Shown here piece after piece: positions 1-5,119 of a DNA stretch of 6,247 bases. The notes under the pieces are model-generated. The model was not told the DNA's origin. It was given only the letters and a program-made list of their open reading frames with translations, and made no database searches. The position numbers and the translations under genes are program-made. How positions within the stretch are numbered: position 1 is the first letter of the stretch; each line of letters starts with the position of its first letter. Origin of the DNA: Sulfuriferula multivorans (lineage in GTDB: Bacteria; Pseudomonadota; Gammaproteobacteria; Burkholderiales; Thiobacillaceae); assembly GCA_010365175.1 (NCBI GenBank), contig JAAFGW010000180.1, positions 1-6,247 on the forward strand. The letters run 5' to 3'.

Positions 1-1
1 C

Positions 2-64
2 TTCACCAACTACCGGGCAAGGATTCTGTTTCATTGCGGCAAGCTGGATTTGGGGATGGCGTGA
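2..64 (+). CDS. Possible C-terminal tail of an upstream gene (partial)
   Basis: Reading from base 2 gives 20 codons ending in Ala followed by TGA at 62-64. The peptide begins FTNYRARILF and is mixed and globular-looking. The piece is too short to identify a family. The other two forward frames are also open over this stretch, to stops near 97 and 108, so the choice of frame is only a preference based on composition. If it is real, the gene ends 57 bases before the ATG of the diguanylate cyclase, close enough for co-transcription. It could equally be non-coding. Confidence 0.25.
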   Translation, partial: FTNYRARILFHCGKLDLGMA

Positions 65-69
65 GAAAA

Positions 70-100
70 TTCACAGTGAAATTAACGAAGAACCGTTAAT
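70..100 (+). promoter_or_regulatory. Two adjacent inverted repeats in the leader of the GGDEF gene
   Basis: Two perfect inverted repeats lie back to back. TTCACAGTGAA (70-80) has 5-bp arms around one central base. ATTAACG (81-87) and CGTTAAT (94-100) form a 7-bp stem with the 6-base spacer AAGAAC. The second ends nine bases before the likely ribosome binding site GAAGG (109-113). They could be an operator, a leader RNA hairpin, or part of a terminator for the preceding gene, although no T-run follows. TTCACA at 70-75 resembles a -35 box and GTTAAT at 95-100 a weak -10 with 19-bp spacing, so the promoter may overlap the repeats. The repeats are seen directly; the function is inferred. Confidence 0.4.
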
Positions 101-121
101 CATATATTGAAGGTTATCGTC

Positions 122-1129
122 ATGTCCTTTGCCAAGCATTCCGGAAGTAACCATCAAGTCATAGAGTCTTTGGTGGCATTGACCGAACAGCGCGACGAGT
201 TGACGTTACTGCGAAGTTTGCTGGATGTCATTCTGGAGATGCTGCCTGGGGTGGAAGCAGGCTTGATTTGGCTGGTCCCAGGCACTGAGCGCGGACAGTG
301 GATCAAGGATGAGAGTTGTCCGTTGCCGCCGCCGATGTTCCCAATCGACGAAGGACTACTGGCCGAAGCGGCCAGCCTGAATTCTGCCGCACCGGATAAG
401 CAGCTCGATCTGGATGGACAAAGTTATCTCATCAGCAGCCTGGGTATTCTGGAAGGCCGGCGCAAGGTCATCATTATTCGGCAGCCCGAATGGAACTCTT
501 CCGATCTTAGTACCGCGCAAGGCATGGTCAAGATTCACGCCAACTATGCCAAGTTACTGTTTGATAGCGAACGCGACACCCTGACCGGGTTGTACAACCG
601 CAAGAAGATGGAGCAGAAGATGAGTGAACTGCTTTCGGCCCGGACCAACGGGTTCAACCGGAAGCAAGACGAGGGAAAAGACGACTATTTGGCCGTGTTT
701 GATATCGACCACTTCAAACGCGTGAATGATAACTATGGCCATTTGATCGGTGATGAGGTGCTGCTGGTATTTTCGGGTTTGGTTCGCGGCGCGCTACGTG
801 ATGCAGACTGGGTATTCCGCTATGGCGGCGAAGAGTTTGTCGCACTCATTAAAGGCGTGACACCCGAAATCGCCAAAGTCATTCTCGAGCGAATCCGGAC
901 CAAGGTACAGAATCATTCGTTTCCCCAGGTGGGGCAAGTGACCGTTAGCGTCGGTTTTACGCCGATCATTGATCAGGTATTGCCGCCCCATGTGTTTGAG
1001 GAAGCAGACAAGGCCCTGTACTACGCCAAGGAACATGGTCGCAATCAGGTTTGCGCCTATCGTGAGTTGATAAGCAGTGGCAAACTGACTCAAGAAGAAC
1101 GCATCAGCGGTTCGGTCGAACTCTTTTAA
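122..1129 (+). CDS. Diguanylate cyclase with N-terminal GAF-like sensor region and GGEEF active site
   Basis: This enzyme should condense two GTP into cyclic di-GMP, the second messenger controlling biofilm and motility. I prefer ATG at 122 (335 residues) over TTG at 107, because GAAGG at 109-113 sits eight bases upstream and overlaps the TTG. Residues about 11-145 form an alpha/beta region compatible with a GAF-like sensor fold, with no membrane segment, so the protein is probably cytosolic. The GGDEF domain runs from about 150 to 315. It has the entry motif DTLTGLYNR (152-160), the metal and substrate residues in FDIDHFKRVND (193-203), the signature GGEEF (235-239), and DKALYYAKEHGRN near the end. 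All residues expected for catalysis are present. RDAD at 226-229 lies exactly five residues before GGEEF, matching the RxxD inhibitory site for product feedback. A charged, Lys/Asp/Glu-rich loop at about 172-188 is longer than usual. No EAL domain follows. The signal sensed by the N-terminus cannot be told from sequence. Confidence 0.93.
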   Translation: MSFAKHSGSNHQVIESLVALTEQRDELTLLRSLLDVILEMLPGVEAGLIWLVPGTERGQWIKDESCPLPPPMFPIDEGLLAEAASLNSAAPDKQLDLDGQSYLISSLGILEGRRKVIIIRQPEWNSSDLSTAQGMVKIHANYAKLLFDSERDTLTGLYNRKKMEQKMSELLSARTNGFNRKQDEGKDDYLAVFDIDHFKRVNDNYGHLIGDEVLLVFSGLVRGALRDADWVFRYGGEEFVALIKGVTPEIAKVILERIRTKVQNHSFPQVGQVTVSVGFTPIIDQVLPPHVFEEADKALYYAKEHGRNQVCAYRELISSGKLTQEERISGSVELF

Positions 1130-1359
1130 TCAATCGCCTGGAAAGTCACCAGCCATCTTATATAGAGGCTGTCGACGTAGCATGATATTTTGAATAGTTG
1201 TATTGAATTGCGGCCATGCAGACGCGTACTGCTCCCCCGCCCACACACCGCCCTTCGCGGAATCGCATCCCTTTATCAAGCGCTGATCTGCACGGATAGA
1301 ATGAACCGGGAAGCAAGCCACGCGCAGTTGGCTAGTGCCATCAGGCAATTTAGATCGAT
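1130..1359. other. Convergent non-coding gap, no clear terminator
   Basis: This 230-base region separates the 3' ends of the GGDEF gene and the rhodanese gene. I see no strong GC stem with a T-run in either direction. Small hairpins are present: AGCCA (1316-1320) with TGGCT (1329-1333), and TGCC (1336-1339) with GGCA (1344-1347) followed by ATTTA. ATCGA (1354-1358) with TCGAT (1364-1368) overlaps the rhodanese stop. Any of these could contribute to termination but none is convincing. Short open frames exist on both strands; they lack ribosome binding sites and recognisable sequence, so I treat the region as non-coding. Confidence 0.5.
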
Positions 1360-1812
1360 TTACTCGATGGGCAGTCCTTGCCGCTTCCAGCCCATGAACC
1401 CATCAGGATAGTTTTTGACGTTGGTATAGCCCATCTGTTGCAGGGTGTGGGCCGCCAGGATGCTGCGGATGTTGCCGCCGCAATACACGACGATGGGGGT
1501 GTTCTTGTTTTGGGCATGTCGAGTGACGCGGAATTCAAGCCAGCCGCGTGGGATGTTGACGTTTTGCGGCGCTTTGATGGCGCCGCCCATACTCTGGATT
1601 TCGTCAGGCATGCGGATGTCGATCAGCACCGGTTCCGGATTTTTTTCGATTTCGCGGCGCAAATCCTGGGTGGAAATGTTGGGCACTTTGGCGGCGGCTT
1701 CGCGGGTTAACTGGGTTCCCTCCGTGATCCCCGCAACTTCTGCATGCGCGATGCCCGTCAACGGGGCCGTGAGGAAAATGGACAGGATGAGGGCAAACCG
1801 ATGGTTAAGCAT
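1360..1812 (-). CDS. Secreted single-domain rhodanese (periplasmic sulfurtransferase-like protein)
   Basis: The product is a 150-residue rhodanese-like protein, a family that transfers sulfane sulfur through a cysteine persulfide. The start is ATG at 1812-1810, because AAGGAG (1823-1818 on the minus strand) lies five bases upstream; an in-frame GTG at 1818 would overlap that site. Residues 1-24 are a Sec signal peptide: a basic MLNHR start, a hydrophobic core, and an AHA cleavage motif before Glu25. The mature protein is therefore probably periplasmic. The rhodanese fold covers about 46-150. It has LIDIRMPDE (63-71, the usual D-x-R strand), VVYCGGNIRS with candidate catalytic Cys111 (108-117), AAHTLQQMGY, and the closing GFMGWKRQGLPIE. 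The six-residue loop after Cys suits a sulfur acceptor rather than a phosphatase-type loop. It follows the VTT protein gene on the same strand, with a MITE-like element between them. The natural substrate is unknown. Confidence 0.92.
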   Translation of the reverse strand: MLNHRFALILSIFLTAPLTGIAHAEVAGITEGTQLTREAAAKVPNISTQDLRREIEKNPEPVLIDIRMPDEIQSMGGAIKAPQNVNIPRGWLEFRVTRHAQNKNTPIVVYCGGNIRSILAAHTLQQMGYTNVKNYPDGFMGWKRQGLPIE

Positions 1813-1817
1813 GATCA

Positions 1818-1823
1818 CTCCTT
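1818..1823 (-). promoter_or_regulatory. Strong Shine-Dalgarno site of the rhodanese gene
   Basis: The minus strand reads AAGGAG, then TGATC, then ATG. The near-consensus match with five-base spacing fixes the rhodanese start at 1812. It is the best ribosome binding site in the window. Confidence 0.75.
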
Positions 1824-1852
1824 GAATGGGATTGAAACGACAGGGTGAGTAC

Positions 1853-2034
1853 AGGGCACCTCTAAAAATCCAGATTTCATCCCAACTGCAGCGTTGCGAG
1901 AAAAATTTTATGTCCCCGGTTTGAGCGGGGACGGTATCCCTTGCGGGCTTGCTTACATATCAAACATATGCGGCGCTGCGAAATTTTTCCCGCGCCTTGC
2001 ATTTGGGCGAACGCTGAACTTTTAGAGGTGCCCT
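1853..2034. mobile_element. MITE-like non-autonomous element, 182 bp, with 15-bp perfect terminal inverted repeats
   Basis: The left end AGGGCACCTCTAAAA (1853-1867) is the exact reverse complement of the right end (2020-2034). The inverted symmetry continues imperfectly for about 55 bases on each side: both arms share CAG after the repeat, a CCCAA block, and a GCG(A/G)GAAAAATTT block (left about 1897-1908; right arm ends near 1981). The centre holds a perfect 7-bp hairpin. There is no open reading frame resembling a transposase, so this would be a miniature element mobilised in trans, or the joined ends of a deleted insertion sequence. The ends loosely recall IS5-family termini by memory only. 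I see no clear target-site duplication: GAGTAC precedes it and AAAGCC follows, so the insertion may be old. It starts only 40 bases upstream of the rhodanese start codon. Confidence 0.75.
1912..1932. repeat. Perfect 7-bp hairpin at the centre of the MITE-like element
   Basis: GTCCCCG (1912-1918) and CGGGGAC (1926-1932) flank the 7-base loop GTTTGAG. On the minus strand this stem is followed by ATAAAATTTTTCTC, a hairpin plus T-rich arrangement resembling an intrinsic terminator reading toward the rhodanese gene, although the A-rich bases come first. TAAAAT at 1910-1905 on the minus strand could instead act as a -10 box, but no good -35 was found. The stem is certain; either regulatory role is speculative. 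Confidence 0.45.
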
Positions 2035-2122
2035 AAAGCCTTGGTCCGCGCTGCTCGGATACTTTGGGTTGACGAGCCGCCCGCTGAAAGGTTCAGCCTG
2101 GTCCGCCCTTGACCCACTTCAA

Positions 2123-2707
2123 TCAAACGATCTTCAATGCCTTTGCCAGGCTATCGAAAAACACACAATACACGGCGATAGGGAGGGGCAGGCCGAGCAG
2201 CGTTCCGATCAGATAGGGACGAAACCGGACGCCGCTCATGGCGAGGGTGTAATTGAGCGCGGGGAGGGTCTGGAACAATATTCGCAGCAGCATGATGCTA
2301 CTGATCGGATGGGCATCGAGCCGGCTGAGCAGGTTGGCGGCGAGTGTGCTGTCGAGTTGTCTGAGGGCGTTTCCGCCAACCAATCGGATGGTGAAGAACG
2401 TGACGATGCACGAGATGCTTGCGGCGATAAAGGTGGCCATTCCACCCGATAATTCGCCCAGTGTCAGCACCGCCGCCGCGAGAAACACCCAACCGGGAAT
2501 CTGGATCAAATTACCCAGTGCAAATGCCAGCACAAAGATCAGCAGCCCGCTGGTTTGATGTTCCCGTATGACCTGCTGCAGGAAGCCAAGCGAGAAGTGG
2601 GCACGTGCTCCAGACAGATCAAAAAGCGCAAACAACAGCACGAGAAACAGCACAACTGCGATCAAACGCTTGTGCTGTTGCAGGGTCTGGCCAAGCGTAC
2701 TTTTCAT
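2123..2707 (-). CDS. TVP38/TMEM64 (VTT/DedA-like) family inner-membrane protein
   Basis: The product is a 194-residue polytopic membrane protein. I start at ATG 2707 (MKSTLGQTLQ), where a short polar head leads into the first membrane segment. The frame stays open to an ATG at 2812, but those extra 35 residues are polar, Pro/Ser/Thr-rich and unlike the family. Neither start has a strong ribosome site. Hydrophobic segments lie at about 14-30, 53-83, 90-109, 134-150 and 164-186. The VTT signature is visible. An IPGW reentrant turn (70-73) follows GN, and RILFQTLPALNY (142-153) matches the family pattern Arg-x-x-P-x-x-N-Y, followed by a small-residue AMSGV stretch and GTLLGLPLP. Family members are linked to membrane lipid scrambling or transport and envelope homeostasis; the substrate here is unknown. 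The rhodanese gene lies downstream on the same strand, 310 bases away, and mscS is divergent upstream. No frameshift is seen. Confidence 0.85.
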   Translation of the reverse strand: MKSTLGQTLQQHKRLIAVVLFLVLLFALFDLSGARAHFSLGFLQQVIREHQTSGLLIFVLAFALGNLIQIPGWVFLAAAVLTLGELSGGMATFIAASISCIVTFFTIRLVGGNALRQLDSTLAANLLSRLDAHPISSIMLLRILFQTLPALNYTLAMSGVRFRPYLIGTLLGLPLPIAVYCVFFDSLAKALKIV

Positions 2708-2958
2708 GTGTGTAGCTTTTGGCAGCGAGCGGGACGTTGGATCATGGATTTGGGTGGGTGACGGTGTGTGTACACAGGATGCCGCGCGGGCTAACTTGGT
2801 GCAATAGCGCATGATCTGCTTTGGCGCCTCAGACAGGGAATTTCTATGCTTGGGTGTTGAAAACGCGGGCGTGTACAGATAGCTACCTGCTGTGTGGGGG
2901 GTGTAGTTTTCGGGCGCTGTCCGGTATGTTGCTGATAATTTCCCGTGAGTGATCCGAC
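2708..2958. promoter_or_regulatory. Divergent promoter region between the VTT gene and the mscS-like gene
   Basis: This 251-base gap must hold the promoters of both flanking genes unless they are read from further away. TGTGTACACA (2767-2776) is a perfect 10-bp palindrome, and a related GTGTACAG occurs near 2871-2878; it could be an operator. GATAAT (2934-2939) is a plausible -10 box for the channel gene, but no acceptable -35 lies 16-18 bases upstream. GTGAGTGATC (2945-2954) partly matches the extended anti-Shine-Dalgarno pairing region before ATG 2959. No terminator and no coding sequence is recognised apart from the doubtful upstream extension of the VTT frame. Confidence 0.35.
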
Positions 2959-4293
2959 ATGCCCAATACGCTTCCTGCTGATATTCAAGCCTTGCTGGGC
3001 TCCTGGCAAGCCCTGATTCGGGACCCTCTGGTGTGGTGGGAGGTCGGCGTGATCTTTGCCGCGGCGGCGGGCGCGCTGTTGCTGTATCGCTTTCTGAGCC
3101 AGGGCCTGGTCGAGCGCACGGAACAGAATGCGGAATTTGCAGTTCGCCATCTTGCCTTGAAAACCCTGCAGCGCGTTCTGTTTCCGATCAGCATGCTGAT
3201 CGGCGTTGTGGCGGGACGGGCATTGCTGGCGCATCAAGGCATGTCGGTGGAACTGCTTAACCTCGCTGTGCCACTTTTAGTGTCGTTGGTCACCATACGC
3301 ACGGTGGTCTATTTTTTGCGCAAGACATTCCGCCCCAGCCCGATGGTCAAAGCCTGGGAAAACATTATTTCAACCTCCGTCTGGATCGTTGTTGCGCTGC
3401 ATCTGCTGGGTTGGTTGCCCGCTGTGCTGGAAGGGCTGGATGGCATGGCCATGCAGATGGGCGAGAAGCGAATTTCAGTGCTGGCAGTGGGCAAGCTGGT
3501 TCTGGCGGTGGCCGTGTTATGGATGCTGGCGTTGTGGGTGGCCCGCTTGATCGAGAATCGCATCAGCAAGGCCGAGTATGTCAACGCCAGCATGCAGGTG
3601 GCGATGGTCAAGCTCAGCAAGTTCCTGCTGCTGCTGCTGGCATTTTTGCTGGCGCTGGATGCGGTAGGCATCGATCTGACCGCATTGACCGTATTTGGCG
3701 GCGCGCTGGGCGTGGGCCTGGGTTTTGGCCTGCAGCGCATCGCCAGCAACTTCATCAGCGGCTTCATCGTCCTGTTCGACCGCTCGATTCGCCCGGGTGA
3801 TGTCATCACGATCGGCGAAAAATTTGGCTGGGTGCAGGAACTGCGTGCGCGCTATGTGGTGGTGCGGGACCGTGATGGGGTGGATCGGCTGATCCCCAAC
3901 GAGACTCTGATTACCAACGAGGTGATCAACTGGAGCTTCAGCGACCGCAATGTTCGCCTGAAAATTCCTGTATCCATCAGCTACGACAACGACCCCGAAC
4001 AGGCGCTTGGGTTGCTGCGCGAGGCGGCGATGGCCAATCCGCGGGTCCTCGCCGACCCGGAACCGGCTACGCGCCTGATGGCCTTTGGTGACAATGGCAT
4101 CGAACTGGAACTGCGGGTGTGGATTCAGGATCCCGAGTTGGGCTTGGCCAATGTGCGTTCGGATATCAATCTGGCCATATGGCGGGCCTTTAAGGGTGCC
4201 GGTATTGTTATTCCCTATCCGCAGCGTGACGTGCACATTCGGGGTGGCCTGGAAGCATTGGTCCCAGTCCCGGCGGACACAGACACGCACTGA
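2959..4293 (+). CDS. MscS-family mechanosensitive ion channel with extended N-terminal membrane region
   Basis: The product is a 444-residue inner-membrane channel that should open under membrane tension and release solutes on hypo-osmotic shock. Hydrophobic segments at about 28-48, 73-91, 98-120, 137-158, 176-197 and 219-238 precede the pore helix, so it has more transmembrane segments than the three of E. coli MscS (286 residues). The pore-lining helix is recognisable at about 241-275: Gly/Ala-rich (GGALGVGLGFG, 247-257), then LQRIASNFISGF and LFDRSIRPGDVI, which begins the beta domain. The beta domain has IPNETLITNEVINWS (312-326). The C-terminal alpha/beta domain ends with GIVIPYPQRDVHIR (415-428), the typical closing strand of the vestibule. 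ATG 2959 is preceded by GTGAGTGATC at a suitable distance. The last residues (PVPADTDTH) are a short polar tail. No ligand-binding domain such as cNMP is appended. Its downstream neighbour is a repeat-rich gap, so it is probably monocistronic. Confidence 0.93.
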   Translation: MPNTLPADIQALLGSWQALIRDPLVWWEVGVIFAAAAGALLLYRFLSQGLVERTEQNAEFAVRHLALKTLQRVLFPISMLIGVVAGRALLAHQGMSVELLNLAVPLLVSLVTIRTVVYFLRKTFRPSPMVKAWENIISTSVWIVVALHLLGWLPAVLEGLDGMAMQMGEKRISVLAVGKLVLAVAVLWMLALWVARLIENRISKAEYVNASMQVAMVKLSKFLLLLLAFLLALDAVGIDLTALTVFGGALGVGLGFGLQRIASNFISGFIVLFDRSIRPGDVITIGEKFGWVQELRARYVVVRDRDGVDRLIPNETLITNEVINWSFSDRNVRLKIPVSISYDNDPEQALGLLREAAMANPRVLADPEPATRLMAFGDNGIELELRVWIQDPELGLANVRSDINLAIWRAFKGAGIVIPYPQRDVHIRGGLEALVPVPADTDTH

Positions 4294-4526
4294 TTACGGC
4301 CCGTTCAAGTACTCGGGTTAAACGTGTTTTACCGGGATTGGCTGAAACCACAAATGGGGTCAGCACTTATGCCACAAGTTTAAGCGCTGGCTCACCCTGT
4401 AAAACCCCGTAATTTGGTGGGTGGTAGGATTTTGTTGCGAAACGAAACCTCTAAACCACTGCGAGGTCAGCCCGTATGAGGGACAAAAAATGGGGCAGTC
4501 CAGCCTACTTTCAAAAGTATCCGTGA

Positions 4527-4536
4527 AACCCGGGTT
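4527..4536. repeat. 10-bp perfect palindrome AACCCGGGTT
   Basis: The palindrome lies inside the 4352-4592 element, between the imperfect palindrome TACTTTCAAAAGTA (4506-4519) and the larger hairpin at 4544-4581. Three symmetric units in 80 bases suggest a structured single strand, as in REP-like sequences. Function is unknown. Confidence 0.4.
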
Positions 4537-4543
4537 AGCTCAG

Positions 4544-4581
4544 ACACGATATTTAAGGCTGGGCAAGCCCAATAATCGTGT
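4544..4581. repeat. Compound hairpin at the right end of the repeat element
   Basis: ACACGAT (4544-4550) pairs perfectly with ATCGTGT (4575-4581). Inside it, GGGC (4561-4564) and GCCC (4567-4570) form a second stem around AA, or alternatively GGCT (4557-4560) pairs with AGCC (4566-4569). The outer stem can be extended with one bulge into the TCA of the boundary repeat, so the hairpin and the TGGGGTCA boundary are joined. Such a foot of hairpin plus adjacent guide sequence is typical of ends recognised by Y1/HUH transposases, but here this is only an analogy. Confidence 0.5.
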
Positions 4582-4687
4582 TGACCCCATTTATGCCTTA
4601 CTGCGGAGTGATTGGCCCGTTTGGGGATTCAAGTCCGACTGGCTGCTAGGCAGCTCAAGCATGGGGGGCCGCGCGTGGATGGGTTCG

Positions 4688-5119
4688 TCAGTTCTTTTGG
4701 TGGTGTCGCAACAGGCGGTCCAGCGCGTCTTTGAGTGGGCCTTCTTCGATGTCTGTACTGAGGTGCGCCAGACCCTCCAGCGCGCTGGTGGGCAAGCCGG
4801 CTTTTTCGATCGGATGGACGTAACGTGGCAGCAATTCGGGATTGACGCTGACGCGTAGGCTGGTCGCCTCAATGCCATTTTTGCCCAGTTTGGCGATCAG
4901 GGCATCGGTCTGGTGGCGCAGACGGCTGGCGACGGCGCCGCTGTCGCAAGCCAGGCTCAGCACCCCGTTTTCCAGCTGCATCACGCGGACATGCCCGGCG
5001 ATCGCGGCAGGCAGGGCACGTTCCAATGCGGCCTGCGTCTTGAGCAAAGCCCGGGCGCGAACCGCCAAACCACTCGGTAGCTGGCTGGCCAGCAGATCAG
5101 ACAGACTGGAGGTGCTCAT
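4688..5119 (-). CDS. dciA: DUF721/DciA-like protein, putative replicative helicase loader
   Basis: The product has 143 residues and matches the DUF721 pattern. It has a short N-terminal helix (SLSDLLASQL), then ALLKTQAALERALPAAIAGHVRVMQLENGVLSLACDSGAVASRLRH in outline: helix, then the two strands VRVMQLENGVLSLAC (44-58), then a helix with SRLRHQTDALIAKL. This is the KH-like core of DciA, followed by a strand with RVSVNP (89-94). The C-terminal 50 residues look less ordered and carry two amphipathic stretches. DciA proteins in other bacteria interact with and load the DnaB helicase at replication; that role is transferred from the family. The usually conserved Trp near the start of the core is absent (LERALP). 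ATG 5119 has only the weak upstream sequence GCCCGC, with no clear ribosome site. The gene is divergent from secA, a neighbourhood I recall as common in betaproteobacteria. Confidence 0.78.
   Translation of the reverse strand: MSTSSLSDLLASQLPSGLAVRARALLKTQAALERALPAAIAGHVRVMQLENGVLSLACDSGAVASRLRHQTDALIAKLGKNGIEATSLRVSVNPELLPRYVHPIEKAGLPTSALEGLAHLSTDIEEGPLKDALDRLLRHHQKN

Larger units (their letters stand above)
4352..4592. mobile_element. Candidate non-autonomous repeat element bounded by inverted AAATGGGGTCA(A/G)CAC
   Basis: AAATGGGGTCAGCAC at 4352-4366 recurs in inverted orientation at 4578-4592 (its complement reads AAATGGGGTCAACAC), 14 of 15 identical. A third, degenerate direct copy, AAATGGGGCAGTC, lies inside at 4488-4500. 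The 241-bp interval contains no transposase or other recognisable gene. From memory, AATGGGGTCA-type boundaries often flank REP-associated (RAYT, IS200/IS605-like Y1) transposase genes in proteobacteria, so this may be a remnant or a non-autonomous derivative of such an element. That link is recall, not a search. No target duplication is evident; TTATGCC occurs at both 4367-4373 and 4591-4597 but in positions that do not flank the element. Confidence 0.5.
4294..4687. other. 394-base gene-free stretch with repeats and hairpins
   Basis: This region lies between the stops of the convergent mscS-like and dciA-like genes. Just after mscS, GGTTAAAC (4316-4323) faces GTTTTACC (4326-4333), a stem with seven of eight pairs. 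It may help terminate the channel transcript, though GGGATTGG rather than a T-run follows. The middle is occupied by the inverted-repeat element at 4352-4592. Nearer dciA, GCTGC (4642-4646) and GCAGC (4650-4654) form a tight 5-bp stem with a TAG loop, a weak terminator candidate for dciA on the minus strand. A + strand open frame from 4421 crosses into the dciA antisense and has no family features, so I do not call it. Confidence 0.6.

Noticed and set aside
107..121. TTG start at 107 for the diguanylate cyclase
   Set aside because: The GAAGG ribosome site overlaps this codon, and the ATG at 122 has proper spacing.
1243..1253. ACACACCGCCC matches a conserved stretch near the 3' end of 16S rRNA
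   Set aside because: Only 11 bases match; the flanking sequence does not continue into 16S, and no other rRNA sequence is nearby. Treated as chance.
1130..1348. 72-residue minus-strand frame and an overlapping 73-residue plus-strand frame in the convergent gap
   Set aside because: Both are short, overlap each other on opposite strands, have no clear ribosome site and show no domain pattern.
1853..2034. Complete insertion sequence
   Set aside because: Only 182 bp between the ends and no transposase frame, so it can only be a miniature or deleted form.
2708..2812. Upstream extension of the VTT protein by 35 residues from ATG 2812
   Set aside because: The added peptide is polar and Pro/Ser/Thr-rich, unlike family N-termini, and there is no good ribosome site at 2812. 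The ATG at 2707 leads directly into the first membrane helix.
3517..4290. 257-residue minus-strand open frame within the mscS-like gene
   Set aside because: It is antisense to an unambiguous MscS protein; His/Gln-rich composition is typical of a codon-bias shadow.
4421..4858. 145-residue open frame on the + strand in the repeat-rich gap
   Set aside because: It starts inside the repeat element, runs antisense through the 3' part of the dciA-like gene, has no ribosome site and resembles no family.
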